Assembly: GCA_013152415.1 (NCBI GenBank)
Contig: JAADGI010000007.1
Span: 1-64,000 of the forward strand
Reading direction: 5' to 3'
Length of the DNA stretch: 64,000 nt
Source of the DNA: Gammaproteobacteria bacterium
Lineage (GTDB): Bacteria > Pseudomonadota > Gammaproteobacteria > HyVt-429
Shown: in pieces, positions 7,826-17,709 of the stretch
How positions within the stretch are numbered: position 1 is the stretch's first letter
Layout: each line of letters opens with the position of its first letter
Made by a program: the position numbers and the translations under genes
Notes under the pieces: model-generated
Told to the model about the DNA's origin: nothing
What the model saw: the letters and a program-made list of their open reading frames with translations, nothing else
Databases searched by the model: none

Positions 7826-9172
7826 CTAAGTCACCCTTTCCGGAACCGGCTTGGTTTTATCAATCTGGGAATACCAGGGCATAAACGCAAAGAAGGCAAA
7901 GTAGATCAAGGTACCGATCTGGGCCAAGGCCTTGTACAGGCCTTCCGGTGGCTGAGTACCCAGGTAACCCAGCACAAGAAAGGTCACTACAAAAATACCC
8001 AGCGCGGTCTTATACATCCAACCCCGATAGCGTATGGATTTTACCGTAGAGCGGTCTAACCAAGGCAATGCAAAAAACACCATGATCGATACGCCCATAG
8101 CGACGACACCCCAAAACTTAGCCTCTAAGGTGTAAAACCCCACAATCAATATCAGGGGGGTGACCACAGCAACCGCCTTTACCATGATATTGCGCGCACT
8201 AAACAGAGTCATCGCACCGACGATACCCACGAATATCGACAAATAGATCATGTAGTCCGGTGTGCAGGCACGCAAGATGGAATAATAAGGCGTGAAATAC
8301 CACAACGGCACAATCTCGGGTGGCGTCTGTAATACATTGGCGGGGGTAAAATTGTCGTGCTCCAGAAACCAACCCCCCAGCTCCGGTGCAAAAAACAACA
8401 CGCTGGAAAGCACTATCAGAAATACCACGACAGCGACGATATCCTTGACGGTGTAATAGGGATGAAAGGGGATACCGTCCAAGGGAATGCCATCGGCGCC
8501 TTTGTTCTCCTTGATTTCGATACCGTCTGGGTTATTGGAACCCACCCGGTGTAAGGCAACAATATGCATGAACACCAATATCACCAATACCAGCGGAACC
8601 GCTGCCACATGAAAGGCAAAAAAGCGGTTTAGGGTAGCATCAGAAATAACAAAGTCACCTCGTATCCACTCCGACAAACCCGGTCCGATAACGGGTATGG
8701 CATCAAACAGGTTGATGATCACCTGGGCACCCCAATAGGACATATTGCCCCAGGGCAATAGATAACCCATAAAAGACTCGGCCATCAGTGCCACAAAGAT
8801 CACCATACCCATAATCCACACCAACTCACGGGGGCCACGGTGGGACCCATAAAGCAGGGCACGGAACATGTGCAGATAGATGACGATAAAGAATGCCGAC
8901 GCACCCGTGGAGTGGAGATAGCGTATAAACCAGCCCCAAGGCACATCACGCATGATGTATTCCACTGAGGCAAACGCAAGCCCCACATCAGGCTTGTAGT
9001 GGATAGTGAGAAAGATACCACTGAATATCTGGAGGACCAGCATCAATATGGCGAGGGAGCCGAAGTAATACCAAAAGTTAAAGTTCTTCGGCGCATAGTA
9101 CTCGGCCAGATGCTCATTCCAGACCTTGAGCAGTGGAAAACGGGCATCGACCCATTCAAGCAAACTCTGCAT
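7826..9172 (-). CDS. petB: Cytochrome b of the bc1 complex
   Basis: Membrane core of the quinol:cytochrome c oxidoreductase, holding haems bL and bH and the Qo and Qi sites. It has 448 residues and is a fused b-type (N- and C-terminal parts in one protein). Visible are the paired histidines of helices B and D (HSTGASAFFIVIYLHMFRA; AFHVAAVPLVLVILVFMHI), HRGPREL, and the Qo motif, here PLWY where many alphaproteobacteria have PEWY. Multiple hydrophobic helices fill the chain. It sits 2 bases after petA and before petC. Confidence 0.97.
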   Translation of the reverse strand: MQSLLEWVDARFPLLKVWNEHLAEYYAPKNFNFWYYFGSLAILMLVLQIFSGIFLTIHYKPDVGLAFASVEYIMRDVPWGWFIRYLHSTGASAFFIVIYLHMFRALLYGSHRGPRELVWIMGMVIFVALMAESFMGYLLPWGNMSYWGAQVIINLFDAIPVIGPGLSEWIRGDFVISDATLNRFFAFHVAAVPLVLVILVFMHIVALHRVGSNNPDGIEIKENKGADGIPLDGIPFHPYYTVKDIVAVVVFLIVLSSVLFFAPELGGWFLEHDNFTPANVLQTPPEIVPLWYFTPYYSILRACTPDYMIYLSIFVGIVGAMTLFSARNIMVKAVAVVTPLILIVGFYTLEAKFWGVVAMGVSIMVFFALPWLDRSTVKSIRYRGWMYKTALGIFVVTFLVLGYLGTQPPEGLYKALAQIGTLIYFAFFAFMPWYSQIDKTKPVPERVT

Positions 9173-9174
9173 TT

Positions 9175-9777
9175 TTAGGCCACTCCTTCTTTCTGGTCGA
9201 TACCGAGAACAATCTCGGTATCGGATTTAAATGAGTACGGGGGCACCGGTAGATTGCGGGGTGCGGGGACGTTTTTATAGACCCGACCTGACAAATCAAA
9301 TTTGGAACCGTGGCAGGGGCAAAAGAAACCGCCTGGCCAATCTGCGCCCAGACCCGCACCAGCACCAGCCTCGAGCTTCTTGTCGGGCGAACAACCTAAA
9401 TGGGTACACAGGCCCACCACCACCAGCAACTCAGGCTTAATGGCCCGCGCGATACCTTTGGCGTAAGTTGGTTGTTCGGCATCGGTGGACTCGGGATCTT
9501 CCAATATATCCGCCAACCCCTTGAGGCTGTCCATCATGACCGGGGTACGATTCAAGAGCCAAACCGGCTTACCGCGCCATTTCACAGTCAGCAACTGTCC
9601 CGGTTCGAGCTTGCTGATATCCACCTCAACCGGCGCACCGGCCGCCTTGGCCCGTTCGCTGGGTGTCATGCTCATCACAAAGGGCGCGACGGCAAAACCG
9701 GAACCGACTGCGCCCACACCGGCGGTCAAATTAACTAGAAAACGTCTTCGCTTTTTATCTACACCATTCGTACTCAT
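9175..9777 (-). CDS. petA: Rieske iron-sulfur subunit of the bc1 complex
   Basis: Carries the 2Fe-2S cluster that accepts the first electron from quinol. It has 200 residues. A Tat-type N-terminus (KKRRRFLVNLTAG, then a hydrophobic helix) anchors the periplasmic head. Cluster ligands are C124, H126, C153 and H156 in CTHLGCS and CPCHGSKF; C129 and C155 form the expected disulfide. It is the first gene of petABC. Its export depends on the Tat system encoded at 17.7-19.3 kb. About 300 bases separate it from the divergent DegS-like gene. Confidence 0.97.
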   Translation of the reverse strand: MSTNGVDKKRRRFLVNLTAGVGAVGSGFAVAPFVMSMTPSERAKAAGAPVEVDISKLEPGQLLTVKWRGKPVWLLNRTPVMMDSLKGLADILEDPESTDAEQPTYAKGIARAIKPELLVVVGLCTHLGCSPDKKLEAGAGAGLGADWPGGFFCPCHGSKFDLSGRVYKNVPAPRNLPVPPYSFKSDTEIVLGIDQKEGVA

Positions 9778-10093
9778 GAAGCCCCCTTACAGGCATGGTA
9801 TACAACTATGTCGCATCGGCTAATGCCGAACGCGGCGGGATTCTATCATAGTGAGGAAATACTTTGGGCTGGACGAGAAGCCTTAAATCTGTTCGTGTCA
9901 GGATTTTCCGGCGGATATTATAGCAGATTTATATCAAGTAATCATCGAGTGGGGCTTGAAACTGGCTGGGATTACCCCCAGCATCTTGTCAACGGGTAGA
10001 ATAGTCTGGTGTTAGTATCCCTAAGGTACTGAAAAATAATTAGATTAGTATCTATTTTGAACGTGGTGGGGTTTTCAAATGAAGGAGCAAACT
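9778..10093. other. Divergent intergenic region petA / DegS-like gene
   Basis: 316 bases without a gene. It must hold the petA promoter (minus) and the protease promoter (plus). The only motif I could name is a possible sigma-32 site at 9955-9984. No repeat or convincing small ORF was seen. Confidence 0.6.
9955..9984 (+). promoter_or_regulatory. Possible sigma-32 promoter of DegS-like gene
   Basis: CTTGAAA at 9955-9961 is followed, 14 bases on, by CCCCAGCAT (9976-9984). It resembles the RpoH consensus with one substitution in the -10. It lies 110 bases before the chosen start of the serine protease gene. Confidence 0.45.
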
Positions 10094-11272
10094 ATGGTAT
10101 GGGGTAAGACAACGGGGTTTTTTCTGCGCGCTGGCGTAGCGGGTGTGGTCGCCGCAGTGATATTGGTCCTGATTCAGCCCCAATTGGTGGCCAAACAGCC
10201 CTCTGTGGTTGAGCTCGTCACTGCCCCGGATATTCACACAGGGGTAAATCAAGGCCCAGTCTCCTATGCCGATGCGGTCCAACACGCTGCCCCGGGAGTG
10301 GTCAATATCAATACCGCCAAGACCGTGACCCTGCAGCCCCACCCATTTTACAACGACCCATTTTTTCGCCGGTTCTTTGGCGATATGATCCAAAATCCAA
10401 ATTTGTCGCGCAAACGGGTGGAGAACAGCCTGGGGTCCGGGGTGGTGGTAAGCGCCAACGGCTATATCCTCACCAATCACCACGTCATCCGTGGTGCTGA
10501 TGAAATCAACGTGTTTTTCCAAGACGGCCGCAACGCCCAGGCCAAGGTCATCGGTACCGATGAAGAAACCGATCTGGCGGTACTGAAAGTAGATCTTACA
10601 AATCTCCCCACCATCACCCTAACCGATTCTGAAAATACCAAGGTGGGGGATGTCGTCCTGGCCATCGGTAACCCCTACGGTGTGGGCCAAACCGTCACCA
10701 TGGGCATTGTCAGTGCCACCGGACGCAATCAACTTGGGATCAATACTTTCGAGAATTTCATCCAAACCGATGCCGCCATTAACCCCGGAAATTCAGGTGG
10801 TGCCTTAGTGGATGCCCGTGGGCGCTTGATCGGCATCAATACTGCGATCTTTTCCCGCACCGGAGGCTCCCAGGGTATTGGCTTCGCCATCCCCACCAGC
10901 ATGGCCAAAGAGGTCATGGAGCAAATTATCAAGTATGGGAGACCCATTCGAGGCTGGTTGGGCTTTGAAGGCCAACAGGTCACCCCCAAGCTGGCCTACG
11001 CCTTGGGATTGGATAAAAGTCTGAATGGGGTCATTATCACCGGCGTGGTGCGTAATAGCCCTGCCCACAAGGCGGGACTGATCCCCGGTGATGTGCTGGT
11101 GGCCATCGACGGTACCCCTATCAAACTCACTCGTCAGGCCCTCAATCGAATTTCAAAACACAAACCTGGTGACAAGGTGGCCTTGAAGGTTGTCCGCAAC
11201 GGCAACACCAAGACCTTTACCGCCACCGCTATTGATCGGCCTAATGTCAACAGACGCAGGTTGCGTCGATAG
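10094..11272 (+). CDS. Membrane-anchored trypsin-like serine protease, DegS/AlgW type
   Basis: Periplasmic HtrA-family protease with one PDZ domain, the architecture of DegS, which cleaves the anti-sigma factor RseA. It has 392 residues. One N-terminal membrane anchor (about 8-28) is followed by the protease domain with catalytic H130 (TNHHV), D160 (ETDLAVLK) and S234 (NPGNSGG). The PDZ domain spans roughly 280-375 (RGWLGFEG, AGLIPGDVL). I prefer ATG 10094 over 10079 because AAGGAG at 10082-10087 is correctly spaced. A basic tail RRRLRR ends the protein. DegQ-type proteases have two PDZ domains and a cleavable signal, so DegS/AlgW fits better. A heat-shock-like promoter precedes it. Confidence 0.88.
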   Translation: MVWGKTTGFFLRAGVAGVVAAVILVLIQPQLVAKQPSVVELVTAPDIHTGVNQGPVSYADAVQHAAPGVVNINTAKTVTLQPHPFYNDPFFRRFFGDMIQNPNLSRKRVENSLGSGVVVSANGYILTNHHVIRGADEINVFFQDGRNAQAKVIGTDEETDLAVLKVDLTNLPTITLTDSENTKVGDVVLAIGNPYGVGQTVTMGIVSATGRNQLGINTFENFIQTDAAINPGNSGGALVDARGRLIGINTAIFSRTGGSQGIGFAIPTSMAKEVMEQIIKYGRPIRGWLGFEGQQVTPKLAYALGLDKSLNGVIITGVVRNSPAHKAGLIPGDVLVAIDGTPIKLTRQALNRISKHKPGDKVALKVVRNGNTKTFTATAIDRPNVNRRRLRR

Positions 11273-11283
11273 ACGCATGGCGT

Positions 11284-11310
11284 AACGCTCTGGAAAAACA
11301 CAGAGGCGTT
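11284..11310 (+). terminator. Possible terminator hairpin after DegS-like gene
   Basis: AACG-CTCTG pairs with CAGAG-(G)-CGTT around a short A-rich loop, 12 bases past the stop codon. Only a weak T-rich stretch follows, so intrinsic termination is uncertain. Confidence 0.35.
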
Positions 11311-11328
11311 GTTCCTGTCCTATCTTCC

Positions 11329-11368
11329 CTCTGCGAATCCTTTGTGTCTCCGTGGCCTTTGCGTCGAA
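11329..11368. repeat. Palindromic repeat family, solo right arm
   Basis: A ctctgcgaatccttt...ctttgcgtcgaa arm sits between two convergent genes. It closely matches the arm at 61831-61870 and the right arm at 217-237. No left partner arm was seen. Confidence 0.55.
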
Positions 11369-11384
11369 AAACTCATATGGCCTC

Positions 11385-13394
11385 TCAAGACGACAACATG
11401 GCCCGTATGCTCTCAATATGGTCCCTGGCACGCTGTTTTTTTTCTTCCGGGTCCAGATTCTGATCACCACCCTCCCATTGCAGGTCGTCCTGGGGCAACT
11501 CCTTCAGAAACCGGCTGGGCTCACAATCAATATTGTCACCAAACCGTCGCCGTTTCGCGGCCATGGATAAGGTCAGTGTCTTCATGGCACGGGTGATACC
11601 CACGTAAAATAAACGGCGCTCTTCCTCCAGGCTGTCTTCCTCCACACTGGTTCGATGGGGCAGTAAACCCTCCTCCATACCGACGATAAACACATGGGGG
11701 AACTCCAGGCCCTTGGCAGCGTGCAGGGTCATCAAGGCAACCTGATCCCCGACCCCCTCCTTAGCATTTCGCTCCATGATATCCGCCAGGCTTATATCCG
11801 CAACTAAATCGGCAAGGGTCCTGGTCCTGTCTTTGTCATACAAGCGGCGCAGCCAATTGAGTAATTCCAGGACATTGCCCCAGCGTCGCTCAAAGCCCTT
11901 TTCGTCTTCAGTGGTCTCGCGCAACCAGCCCTCATAGCCTGACTCCGTAACCAATTCCTGAGCCAGTTCAGTGGGGTTCACGTCTGCCACCTTTTCAGCT
12001 ACCTGGGTGATCCAGGTGCTAAACTGGCGTATAGCGGCCGCTTGCTGAGTTGCCAATTGGGCATAAAATCCACTGCTCAATCCCGCCCGCAACAGGCCCT
12101 CATCCATCGGCCCGGCGTAACGGCTCAGTTTTTCCAGACTCGCCGGACCAATACCACGGCGAGGGGTGTTGATGATGCGCAAAAAAGCATTGTCATCGCT
12201 GGGATTGACCGCCAGACGCAGATAGGCCATCACATCCTTGACTTCACTACGATCAAAAAATGAGGTCTCACCACTGAGAAAATAGGGAATACGATGTTCC
12301 CGCAGAACCTTTTCAAACACCCGCGACTGATGATTACCACGATATAGGATGGCATAGTCACCATAAGATGCGGCCTTACTAAACCGGTGGTGCAAGAGTG
12401 TGGACACCACCCGCTCGGCCTCATGCTCTTCGTTGGCAACGCGCATCACCCGAATCGGATCACCATGGCCCAGCTCACTCCATAAAGATTTTTCAAATAT
12501 ATGGGGATTGTGCGCAATCAGGGCATTAGCCACTTTCAGGATGCGGCCACTGGAACGATAATTCTGCTCAAGCTTGATGACCTCAAGTTTGGGAAAATCC
12601 TGCTTGAGTTGCAACAGATTTTCAGGCTGAGCACCGCGCCAGGCATAGATAGACTGGTCGTCATCCCCCACCACCGTCAACGAAGCCCGCTCTCCCACCA
12701 GGGCCTTGACCAGACCATATTGGGTCACATTGGTATCTTGATACTCATCCACCAACAGGTAACGAATGCGTTCACGCCAGGCCCCGGCAATCTGTGGATT
12801 TTCCTGAAGCAGCTGGGTGGGCAGCAATATCAAGTCATCCAAATCCATGGCGTTACAGGCCTTCATCTGGCGTTGATAGGGTTCGTACACCCTGGCCGCA
12901 GCCTGGGCTATGGCGTCGTCACCACAAAGCATTGCCGCCTGACTCGGCAGGACGTGGGCATTCTTCCAACTGGAAATGCGGTATTGCACCTGACTGGCAA
13001 GGCCATTATCCACAGACAACTCAGAACGCATCAGCTCACGAATAAGCTGGCTGCTGTCTTCGTTATCAAAAATTGAAAATCCCTTTTTATAACCCAGGGC
13101 ATCAAGTTCGCGACGAATGATTCGCAGACCCAGGCTGTGAAAGGTGGAGAGGGTCAGGCCGCGGCCTTCACCCTTGCCGAGCAAGCCCGACACCCGTTTG
13201 CGCATTTCCCGGGCGGCCTTGTTGGTAAAGGTCACCGCCGCGATATGACGCGGATCGAGGCCCCCCTCACGGATCAACCAGGCGATCTTGTGGGTAATGA
13301 CGCCGGTCTTACCGCTACCGGCACCGGCCAGTACCAACAGAGGTGAAGCGACATGTCTGACGGCACGTCGTTGGTGAGGGTTGAGCTGATGCAC
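11385..13394 (-). CDS. rep: ATP-dependent DNA helicase Rep
   Basis: Superfamily 1A 3'-5' helicase that clears proteins ahead of replication forks. It has 669 residues (E. coli Rep: 673). The N-terminus LNPHQRRAV is Rep-like; Walker A is AGAGSGKT (23-30), motif Ia is AAVTFTNKAAREM, Walker B is VDEYQDTN, motif III is DDDQSIYAWRGA, motif IV contains EQNYRS, and motif V/VI regions are LMTLHAAKGLEFPHVFI and EERRLFYVGITRA. The N-terminal start motif and length favour Rep over UvrD. It converges on the DegS-like gene. Confidence 0.95.
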   Translation of the reverse strand: MHQLNPHQRRAVRHVASPLLVLAGAGSGKTGVITHKIAWLIREGGLDPRHIAAVTFTNKAAREMRKRVSGLLGKGEGRGLTLSTFHSLGLRIIRRELDALGYKKGFSIFDNEDSSQLIRELMRSELSVDNGLASQVQYRISSWKNAHVLPSQAAMLCGDDAIAQAAARVYEPYQRQMKACNAMDLDDLILLPTQLLQENPQIAGAWRERIRYLLVDEYQDTNVTQYGLVKALVGERASLTVVGDDDQSIYAWRGAQPENLLQLKQDFPKLEVIKLEQNYRSSGRILKVANALIAHNPHIFEKSLWSELGHGDPIRVMRVANEEHEAERVVSTLLHHRFSKAASYGDYAILYRGNHQSRVFEKVLREHRIPYFLSGETSFFDRSEVKDVMAYLRLAVNPSDDNAFLRIINTPRRGIGPASLEKLSRYAGPMDEGLLRAGLSSGFYAQLATQQAAAIRQFSTWITQVAEKVADVNPTELAQELVTESGYEGWLRETTEDEKGFERRWGNVLELLNWLRRLYDKDRTRTLADLVADISLADIMERNAKEGVGDQVALMTLHAAKGLEFPHVFIVGMEEGLLPHRTSVEEDSLEEERRLFYVGITRAMKTLTLSMAAKRRRFGDNIDCEPSRFLKELPQDDLQWEGGDQNLDPEEKKQRARDHIESIRAMLSS

Positions 13395-13524
13395 AAGTTT
13401 AATGGGGCAAGGTTGGTCAAAAAGAGGTGGGGGATTCTATCCTATGGCGAGAGCTACAAGTAGCGGTGCTTCAATTGTAGGGGCGATGTCCATCATCGCG
13501 ACCAGGAGACCACCTCTTCAACAG

Positions 13525-15162
13525 CTACATCGAACACACGACCTCACCCATTTGTTGGGTCAGGCGCATATTTTCCTCACCGTCGATGGGCACTTCGATA
13601 ATAACAGGGACAGTTTGCTCATAGCCCCATTGCATGGCTGGGGTCAATTCGTCTGCGGTTGCCACCTTGACACCTTTACAACCAAAGGACTCGGCCAGCT
13701 TAACCCAATCCGGATTACCAAAAGACACGCTACGGGAGTGGCCATAGCGATTCCGCTGTTTCCAGTCGATGAGACCGTAACGCCCATCAGTCCACACCAA
13801 CATAACGAAGGGTGTATTCATGCGCACTGCCGTCTCGAGCTCTTGTATGTTCATCAAGGCGCCGCCGTCTCCGGCCACTGCCATGATTTGCCTTTCCGGA
13901 TGCACCAATTTAGCGGCAATGGCGCCGGGCAGAGCGATCCCCATAGAGGCAAAACCGTTGGAGATAATACAAGTGTTGGGACGTATGGTCGGAAACATGC
14001 GTGCGATCCAAATCTTGTGTGCCCCCACATCGGAGATAAGAATATCGTCAGGCGCCAACACATCACGCATTTCCAGTAATACCCGCTGGGGCTTCATCGG
14101 CATAGACTGATCATCGCGATAGCGTTGCAACTCTGCATTCACCAAGCTGTGCAATTTGTGAATGGGACCATCGGGCCAGGGTTCAAGCTGCTCCATCATT
14201 TGTGATAAAGCCACCCGACAGTCACCGGTCACTTCCTGGGTGGGCATGTAGTGAGCATCCACCTCCGCTGGGCTACGGTCCACATGCAACACCTTGATAC
14301 GCTTATCCGGATTCCAGTTTGCCGGAGCATACTCAATCAGGTCATAGCCAATACTGATCACCACGTCGGCACGATCGAAACCACAATTGACATGATCACG
14401 GGCCTGTAGTCCCAAGGTACCAATAGACAAGGGATGATCGAAAGAAATAATGCCTTTGCCCATAAAAGTCTTGGCCACGGGAATGTTAAGCGTCTCGGCA
14501 AAACGCTGTAGGTATTCATGGCTGTGTCCACGGATCACCCCATTGCCTGCAAGAATGAGTGGATGCCTGGCGGTCTTGAGCAAGGCCACTGCGGCATCGA
14601 CCTGACTCTTGCGTGCCACATGGGCCTTGGGGTCGGTGGGATTAAGCGGCCCGATATCATCGGGTACAGTTTCCAGGGCCACGTCCTCGGGCACATCGAT
14701 GTGGGTTGCACCGGGTCGTTCCTGCTCGGCAAAACGAAACGCTGTACGCACCGACTCGGCCACAGTCAGTGGACGTTTGATCTGCATGTTCCACTTGGTG
14801 ATGGGCTCGAACAGGGAGACCAGATCCAGATACTGGTGAGATTCCTTGTGGGTGCGATCCAAACTTGCCTGACCGGTAATCGCCACCAGAGGGGCACGAT
14901 CACAATCGGCGTCCGCCACACCGGTCACCAGATTGGCGGCCCCAGGACCTAAGGTCGCCATACAAACCCCGGCCTCGCCGGTCAATCGACCGGTGACATC
15001 CGCCATGAACGCTGCGCCTTGCTCGTGCCGGGTAATGACCAATTCAATACCGTGATCAAGCATGGCCTCCATAAGCTCCATGACCTCTTCACCGGGCAAG
15101 GCAAACACCCGTTTGACACCTTCATTGACGAGACAGGCGGCTAAGGCTTGGGCAGTATTCAT
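13525..15162 (-). CDS. Acetolactate synthase, catabolic (AlsS-like)
   Basis: Thiamine-diphosphate enzyme that condenses two pyruvate molecules to acetolactate. It has 545 residues in the usual three domains: Pyr (1-170) with the catalytic glutamate E47 in TRHEQGAAFMA, a central domain (about 190-325), and the PP domain with GDGGALMNIQELETAVR binding Mg-ThDP. There is no ilvN-type regulatory subunit beside it, and the sequence reads more like the AlsS branch than IlvB, so a role in acetoin metabolism rather than branched-chain amino acids is likely. No alsD neighbour is present. Other ThDP enzymes of similar fold (e.g. glyoxylate carboligase) are less likely from the motifs seen. Confidence 0.82.
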   Translation of the reverse strand: MNTAQALAACLVNEGVKRVFALPGEEVMELMEAMLDHGIELVITRHEQGAAFMADVTGRLTGEAGVCMATLGPGAANLVTGVADADCDRAPLVAITGQASLDRTHKESHQYLDLVSLFEPITKWNMQIKRPLTVAESVRTAFRFAEQERPGATHIDVPEDVALETVPDDIGPLNPTDPKAHVARKSQVDAAVALLKTARHPLILAGNGVIRGHSHEYLQRFAETLNIPVAKTFMGKGIISFDHPLSIGTLGLQARDHVNCGFDRADVVISIGYDLIEYAPANWNPDKRIKVLHVDRSPAEVDAHYMPTQEVTGDCRVALSQMMEQLEPWPDGPIHKLHSLVNAELQRYRDDQSMPMKPQRVLLEMRDVLAPDDILISDVGAHKIWIARMFPTIRPNTCIISNGFASMGIALPGAIAAKLVHPERQIMAVAGDGGALMNIQELETAVRMNTPFVMLVWTDGRYGLIDWKQRNRYGHSRSVSFGNPDWVKLAESFGCKGVKVATADELTPAMQWGYEQTVPVIIEVPIDGEENMRLTQQMGEVVCSM

Positions 15163-15260
15163 CGCCCACTTCTTTTGATCATCAATCCCATGTCTAATTT
15201 ATAACTCATAGCAAACATAGCCCAAACGCAGCAAACTCATTTTAAATACAGTCCGCGCAA

Positions 15261-15668
15261 TTACTTCTTAATGACTACCGTCTCTGCCACCCGATCGCCT
15301 AAACGCTGGCGCTTGTCAGAGTTCCAAATCAGGATCATACCAATGATGTAGAGAAATGGGAGTGAGTCCACAATGCGCAATAGATTACGCACCAGCGACG
15401 GCACCCAACCAATGGGACCACTGCCATCAACTTTGACCACCTTTAAACCCAGGGCCATCTTACCCACGGTCCCCCCGAGCTGGGCCTCCATAACAACAAA
15501 ATAGCCGAGACAAATTGCAAACCACAAAAAGGCCGAGGCCCCTTGCATGCTAAATCCACTCGCCGTAGTGTCACCGGTAAACATCGCTAAAACATAACCC
15601 AGGGCCATGAGAACGACCATATCGATAATTTGAGCAACAAAACGCAATCCTACGCCGACATAATTCAT
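15261..15668 (-). CDS. RDD-family membrane protein
   Basis: A 135-residue integral membrane protein with an RDD domain. The family is named for Arg-Asp-Asp; here the first helix begins GLRFVAQIIDMVVLMALGY. A second helix pair is near 55-75, and the C-terminal RNLLRIVDSLPFLYIIGMILI is followed by KRQRLGDRVAETVV. The function is undefined; some members aid ion tolerance. I place the start at ATG 15668, preceded by AAAAGGAGTTACTC; the open frame extends 30 codons further without support. It stands alone between the acetolactate synthase and the DUF255 gene, on the same strand. Confidence 0.85.
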   Translation of the reverse strand: MNYVGVGLRFVAQIIDMVVLMALGYVLAMFTGDTTASGFSMQGASAFLWFAICLGYFVVMEAQLGGTVGKMALGLKVVKVDGSGPIGWVPSLVRNLLRIVDSLPFLYIIGMILIWNSDKRQRLGDRVAETVVIKK

Positions 15669-15798
15669 GAGTAACTCCTTTTGTTGAGTGTATTGGTTAG
15701 CTACAACCTGGCCTGGCGTCACTGTTAACCTCCCTTGCCACCGAGAGAGGAGTTTCAATCGAACCTTTAAATGCCAGCCACACCCATATGGACTTGGG

Positions 15799-17670
15799 CT
15801 ATTGTGCTACCGTCATGGCCCGAATCTGACTGGCGAACCAGAATGGATTGTCCCGCATAAGATCATGGCCACTATTGAGCGCCCCCAAAGTACGGCGACG
15901 TAATTCTTTGTCTCCGGTCTTCTTTGCCAGGCGCAAGCTGGTATGAAGGATTATGCCCGAGGGTGACGGCATGGGGCCATCAAACAAGACATCGCTACCG
16001 GTCTCTGCGCCGATCAAACTGTCCTCCCCCATGCGCCAGCCCTGAGGCGTATAGAATCGCTTCCAGGCCTGCTCGGTTACCGCCAAAGCATTGGCTAAAT
16101 CTTTTTTATCTGTGGTGAGTTCGGCCCAATTCAACAGACCCTCGGCTACATAGGCATAATCCTCCACCGCCGCCTTACCTATGGCGCGATGATTCTTGCC
16201 GGTCACCGAACGCTTGAGTTCAGACCCATCCCAAAGCCTGTTCATTAGAAAATTGCGTATATCCTGAGCGGCTTGACGGTATTGTTTGTTACCCGTTTGC
16301 GCTGCGGCCTCAGCAAAGGCAGACAGGGCCAGACCATTCCAGGCGGCGAGTAATTTAATGTCGATCGGTAATTTGCGCTTCGCCTGTGCCGCCTTCAATT
16401 TTTGCTTGGCACTGAGCAACAACTGTTGGACTTGGGCCTCACTCAACCCCATGGTCTTGGCAATATCTTTGACCGACTGTCCAAGTATCGGTAAATAGCC
16501 CCCATCAAAAGGGGGCGCATCCCGCACAGACCAGGCCAGACGAAAGGCCTGATTCTCACTGGCATTCAACAATTTGCCAAGCTGTGCCGAATCCCAAAGA
16601 TAATACCCTCCCTCTATGCCCTTATCATCCAGGGCCGACAACGAGGCATAGTAGGCCCCGCTGGGGGCACGCATAGCACGCATGAGAAACTGGAGTGTAC
16701 GATCGGCAATATCCGTGTAACGCTTTTGCCCCAACACTTGTGCCGCCCGCCGAAATACACGCGCCAACTGCGCATTGTCGTAGAGCATCTTTTCAAAATG
16801 GGGCGTTTGCCATTCCGGGTCCACGGTGTAGCGAAAGAAACCCTCACCGACATGATCATAGAGCCCATAATCGGCCATATGGTCAAAAGTAAGCACTAGA
16901 AATGATTTTAGTTTGGTGGCCTCACTGCCGCCAGCGGCAAGCTGATCGAGCAGAAACTCCAACTGAGGGGTAGAGGGAAACTTGGTTTGATCGCCAAAAC
17001 CACCGTATATCTCATCACCAAGCTGTAGGGCCCGACCCACAGCAGACAGGGCGTAGGCCTTGACCTGGGCGCGGTCAAGCTCAGGCTTTCCTGGCCCCTG
17101 ACCCTGGGTGGCATCGGCCTGGGCAAGGTCCATCAGGCTCTTGGGGTCTTCTTTCCACAAATCACCCAGGCGTTTTAATACTGACATGAATTGCTCGGGT
17201 GGCATGTACAATGCACCGTACAAAGGATGGCCATTGGGGGTGACAAAAACATTCAAGGGCCAGCCGCCACGGCCCCGAGTGCGCTCCACAAAATCGATCA
17301 TGCGTGCGTCCAAAGTGGGCTGCAACTCGCGATCCACCTTAACCGGAATAAAGTTTTTATTGATATAGGAGGCAATCTCTTTGTTTCTATAGCTCTCCTT
17401 CTGCATCACATGACACCAATGGCAAGAGAAGTAGCCAATAGAGATAAATAAAAGTTTATTCTCCTTACGCGCCCGCTCGACCGTAGCTTGGCTCCAATCC
17501 TGCCAAGCTACCGGGTCCTCGGCATGCAAGGCCAAATAGGGTGAAGGATGATTCTTGAGCTGGTTGCTCAGGGCATGGGCCGCCCAGGGCAAACACAGGA
17601 CAACAAACAAAACAAACTGGCTCTCACAACGGCGCCAGGTCCGCAAGGAATGATTGTATTTATTTAGCAT
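15799..17670 (-). CDS. DUF255 thioredoxin-domain protein (YyaL/SSP411-like)
   Basis: A 623-residue protein whose N-terminal thioredoxin-like domain (about 40-190) carries the redox motif CHWC (83-86) in the family hallmark SIGYFSCHWCHVMQKES. A long helical region resembling a six-hairpin glycosidase fold follows (LDQLAAGG..., EKMLYDNAQLARVF, LAAWNGLALSAFAEAA). The hydrophobic stretch 17-34 after RTWRRCE looks like a signal peptide, so it is probably periplasmic; many relatives are cytoplasmic. Most family members are longer (about 670-700 residues), and this one seems shortened in the middle. The biochemical role is unknown. Its nearest neighbour upstream is tatC, 40 bases away, so co-transcription with tatABC is possible. 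Confidence 0.85.
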   Translation of the reverse strand: MLNKYNHSLRTWRRCESQFVLFVVLCLPWAAHALSNQLKNHPSPYLALHAEDPVAWQDWSQATVERARKENKLLFISIGYFSCHWCHVMQKESYRNKEIASYINKNFIPVKVDRELQPTLDARMIDFVERTRGRGGWPLNVFVTPNGHPLYGALYMPPEQFMSVLKRLGDLWKEDPKSLMDLAQADATQGQGPGKPELDRAQVKAYALSAVGRALQLGDEIYGGFGDQTKFPSTPQLEFLLDQLAAGGSEATKLKSFLVLTFDHMADYGLYDHVGEGFFRYTVDPEWQTPHFEKMLYDNAQLARVFRRAAQVLGQKRYTDIADRTLQFLMRAMRAPSGAYYASLSALDDKGIEGGYYLWDSAQLGKLLNASENQAFRLAWSVRDAPPFDGGYLPILGQSVKDIAKTMGLSEAQVQQLLLSAKQKLKAAQAKRKLPIDIKLLAAWNGLALSAFAEAAAQTGNKQYRQAAQDIRNFLMNRLWDGSELKRSVTGKNHRAIGKAAVEDYAYVAEGLLNWAELTTDKKDLANALAVTEQAWKRFYTPQGWRMGEDSLIGAETGSDVLFDGPMPSPSGIILHTSLRLAKKTGDKELRRRTLGALNSGHDLMRDNPFWFASQIRAMTVAQ

Positions 17671-17709
17671 ATGATTTTATATAGACCGTACTGAAGCCAG
17701 GATTATTCC

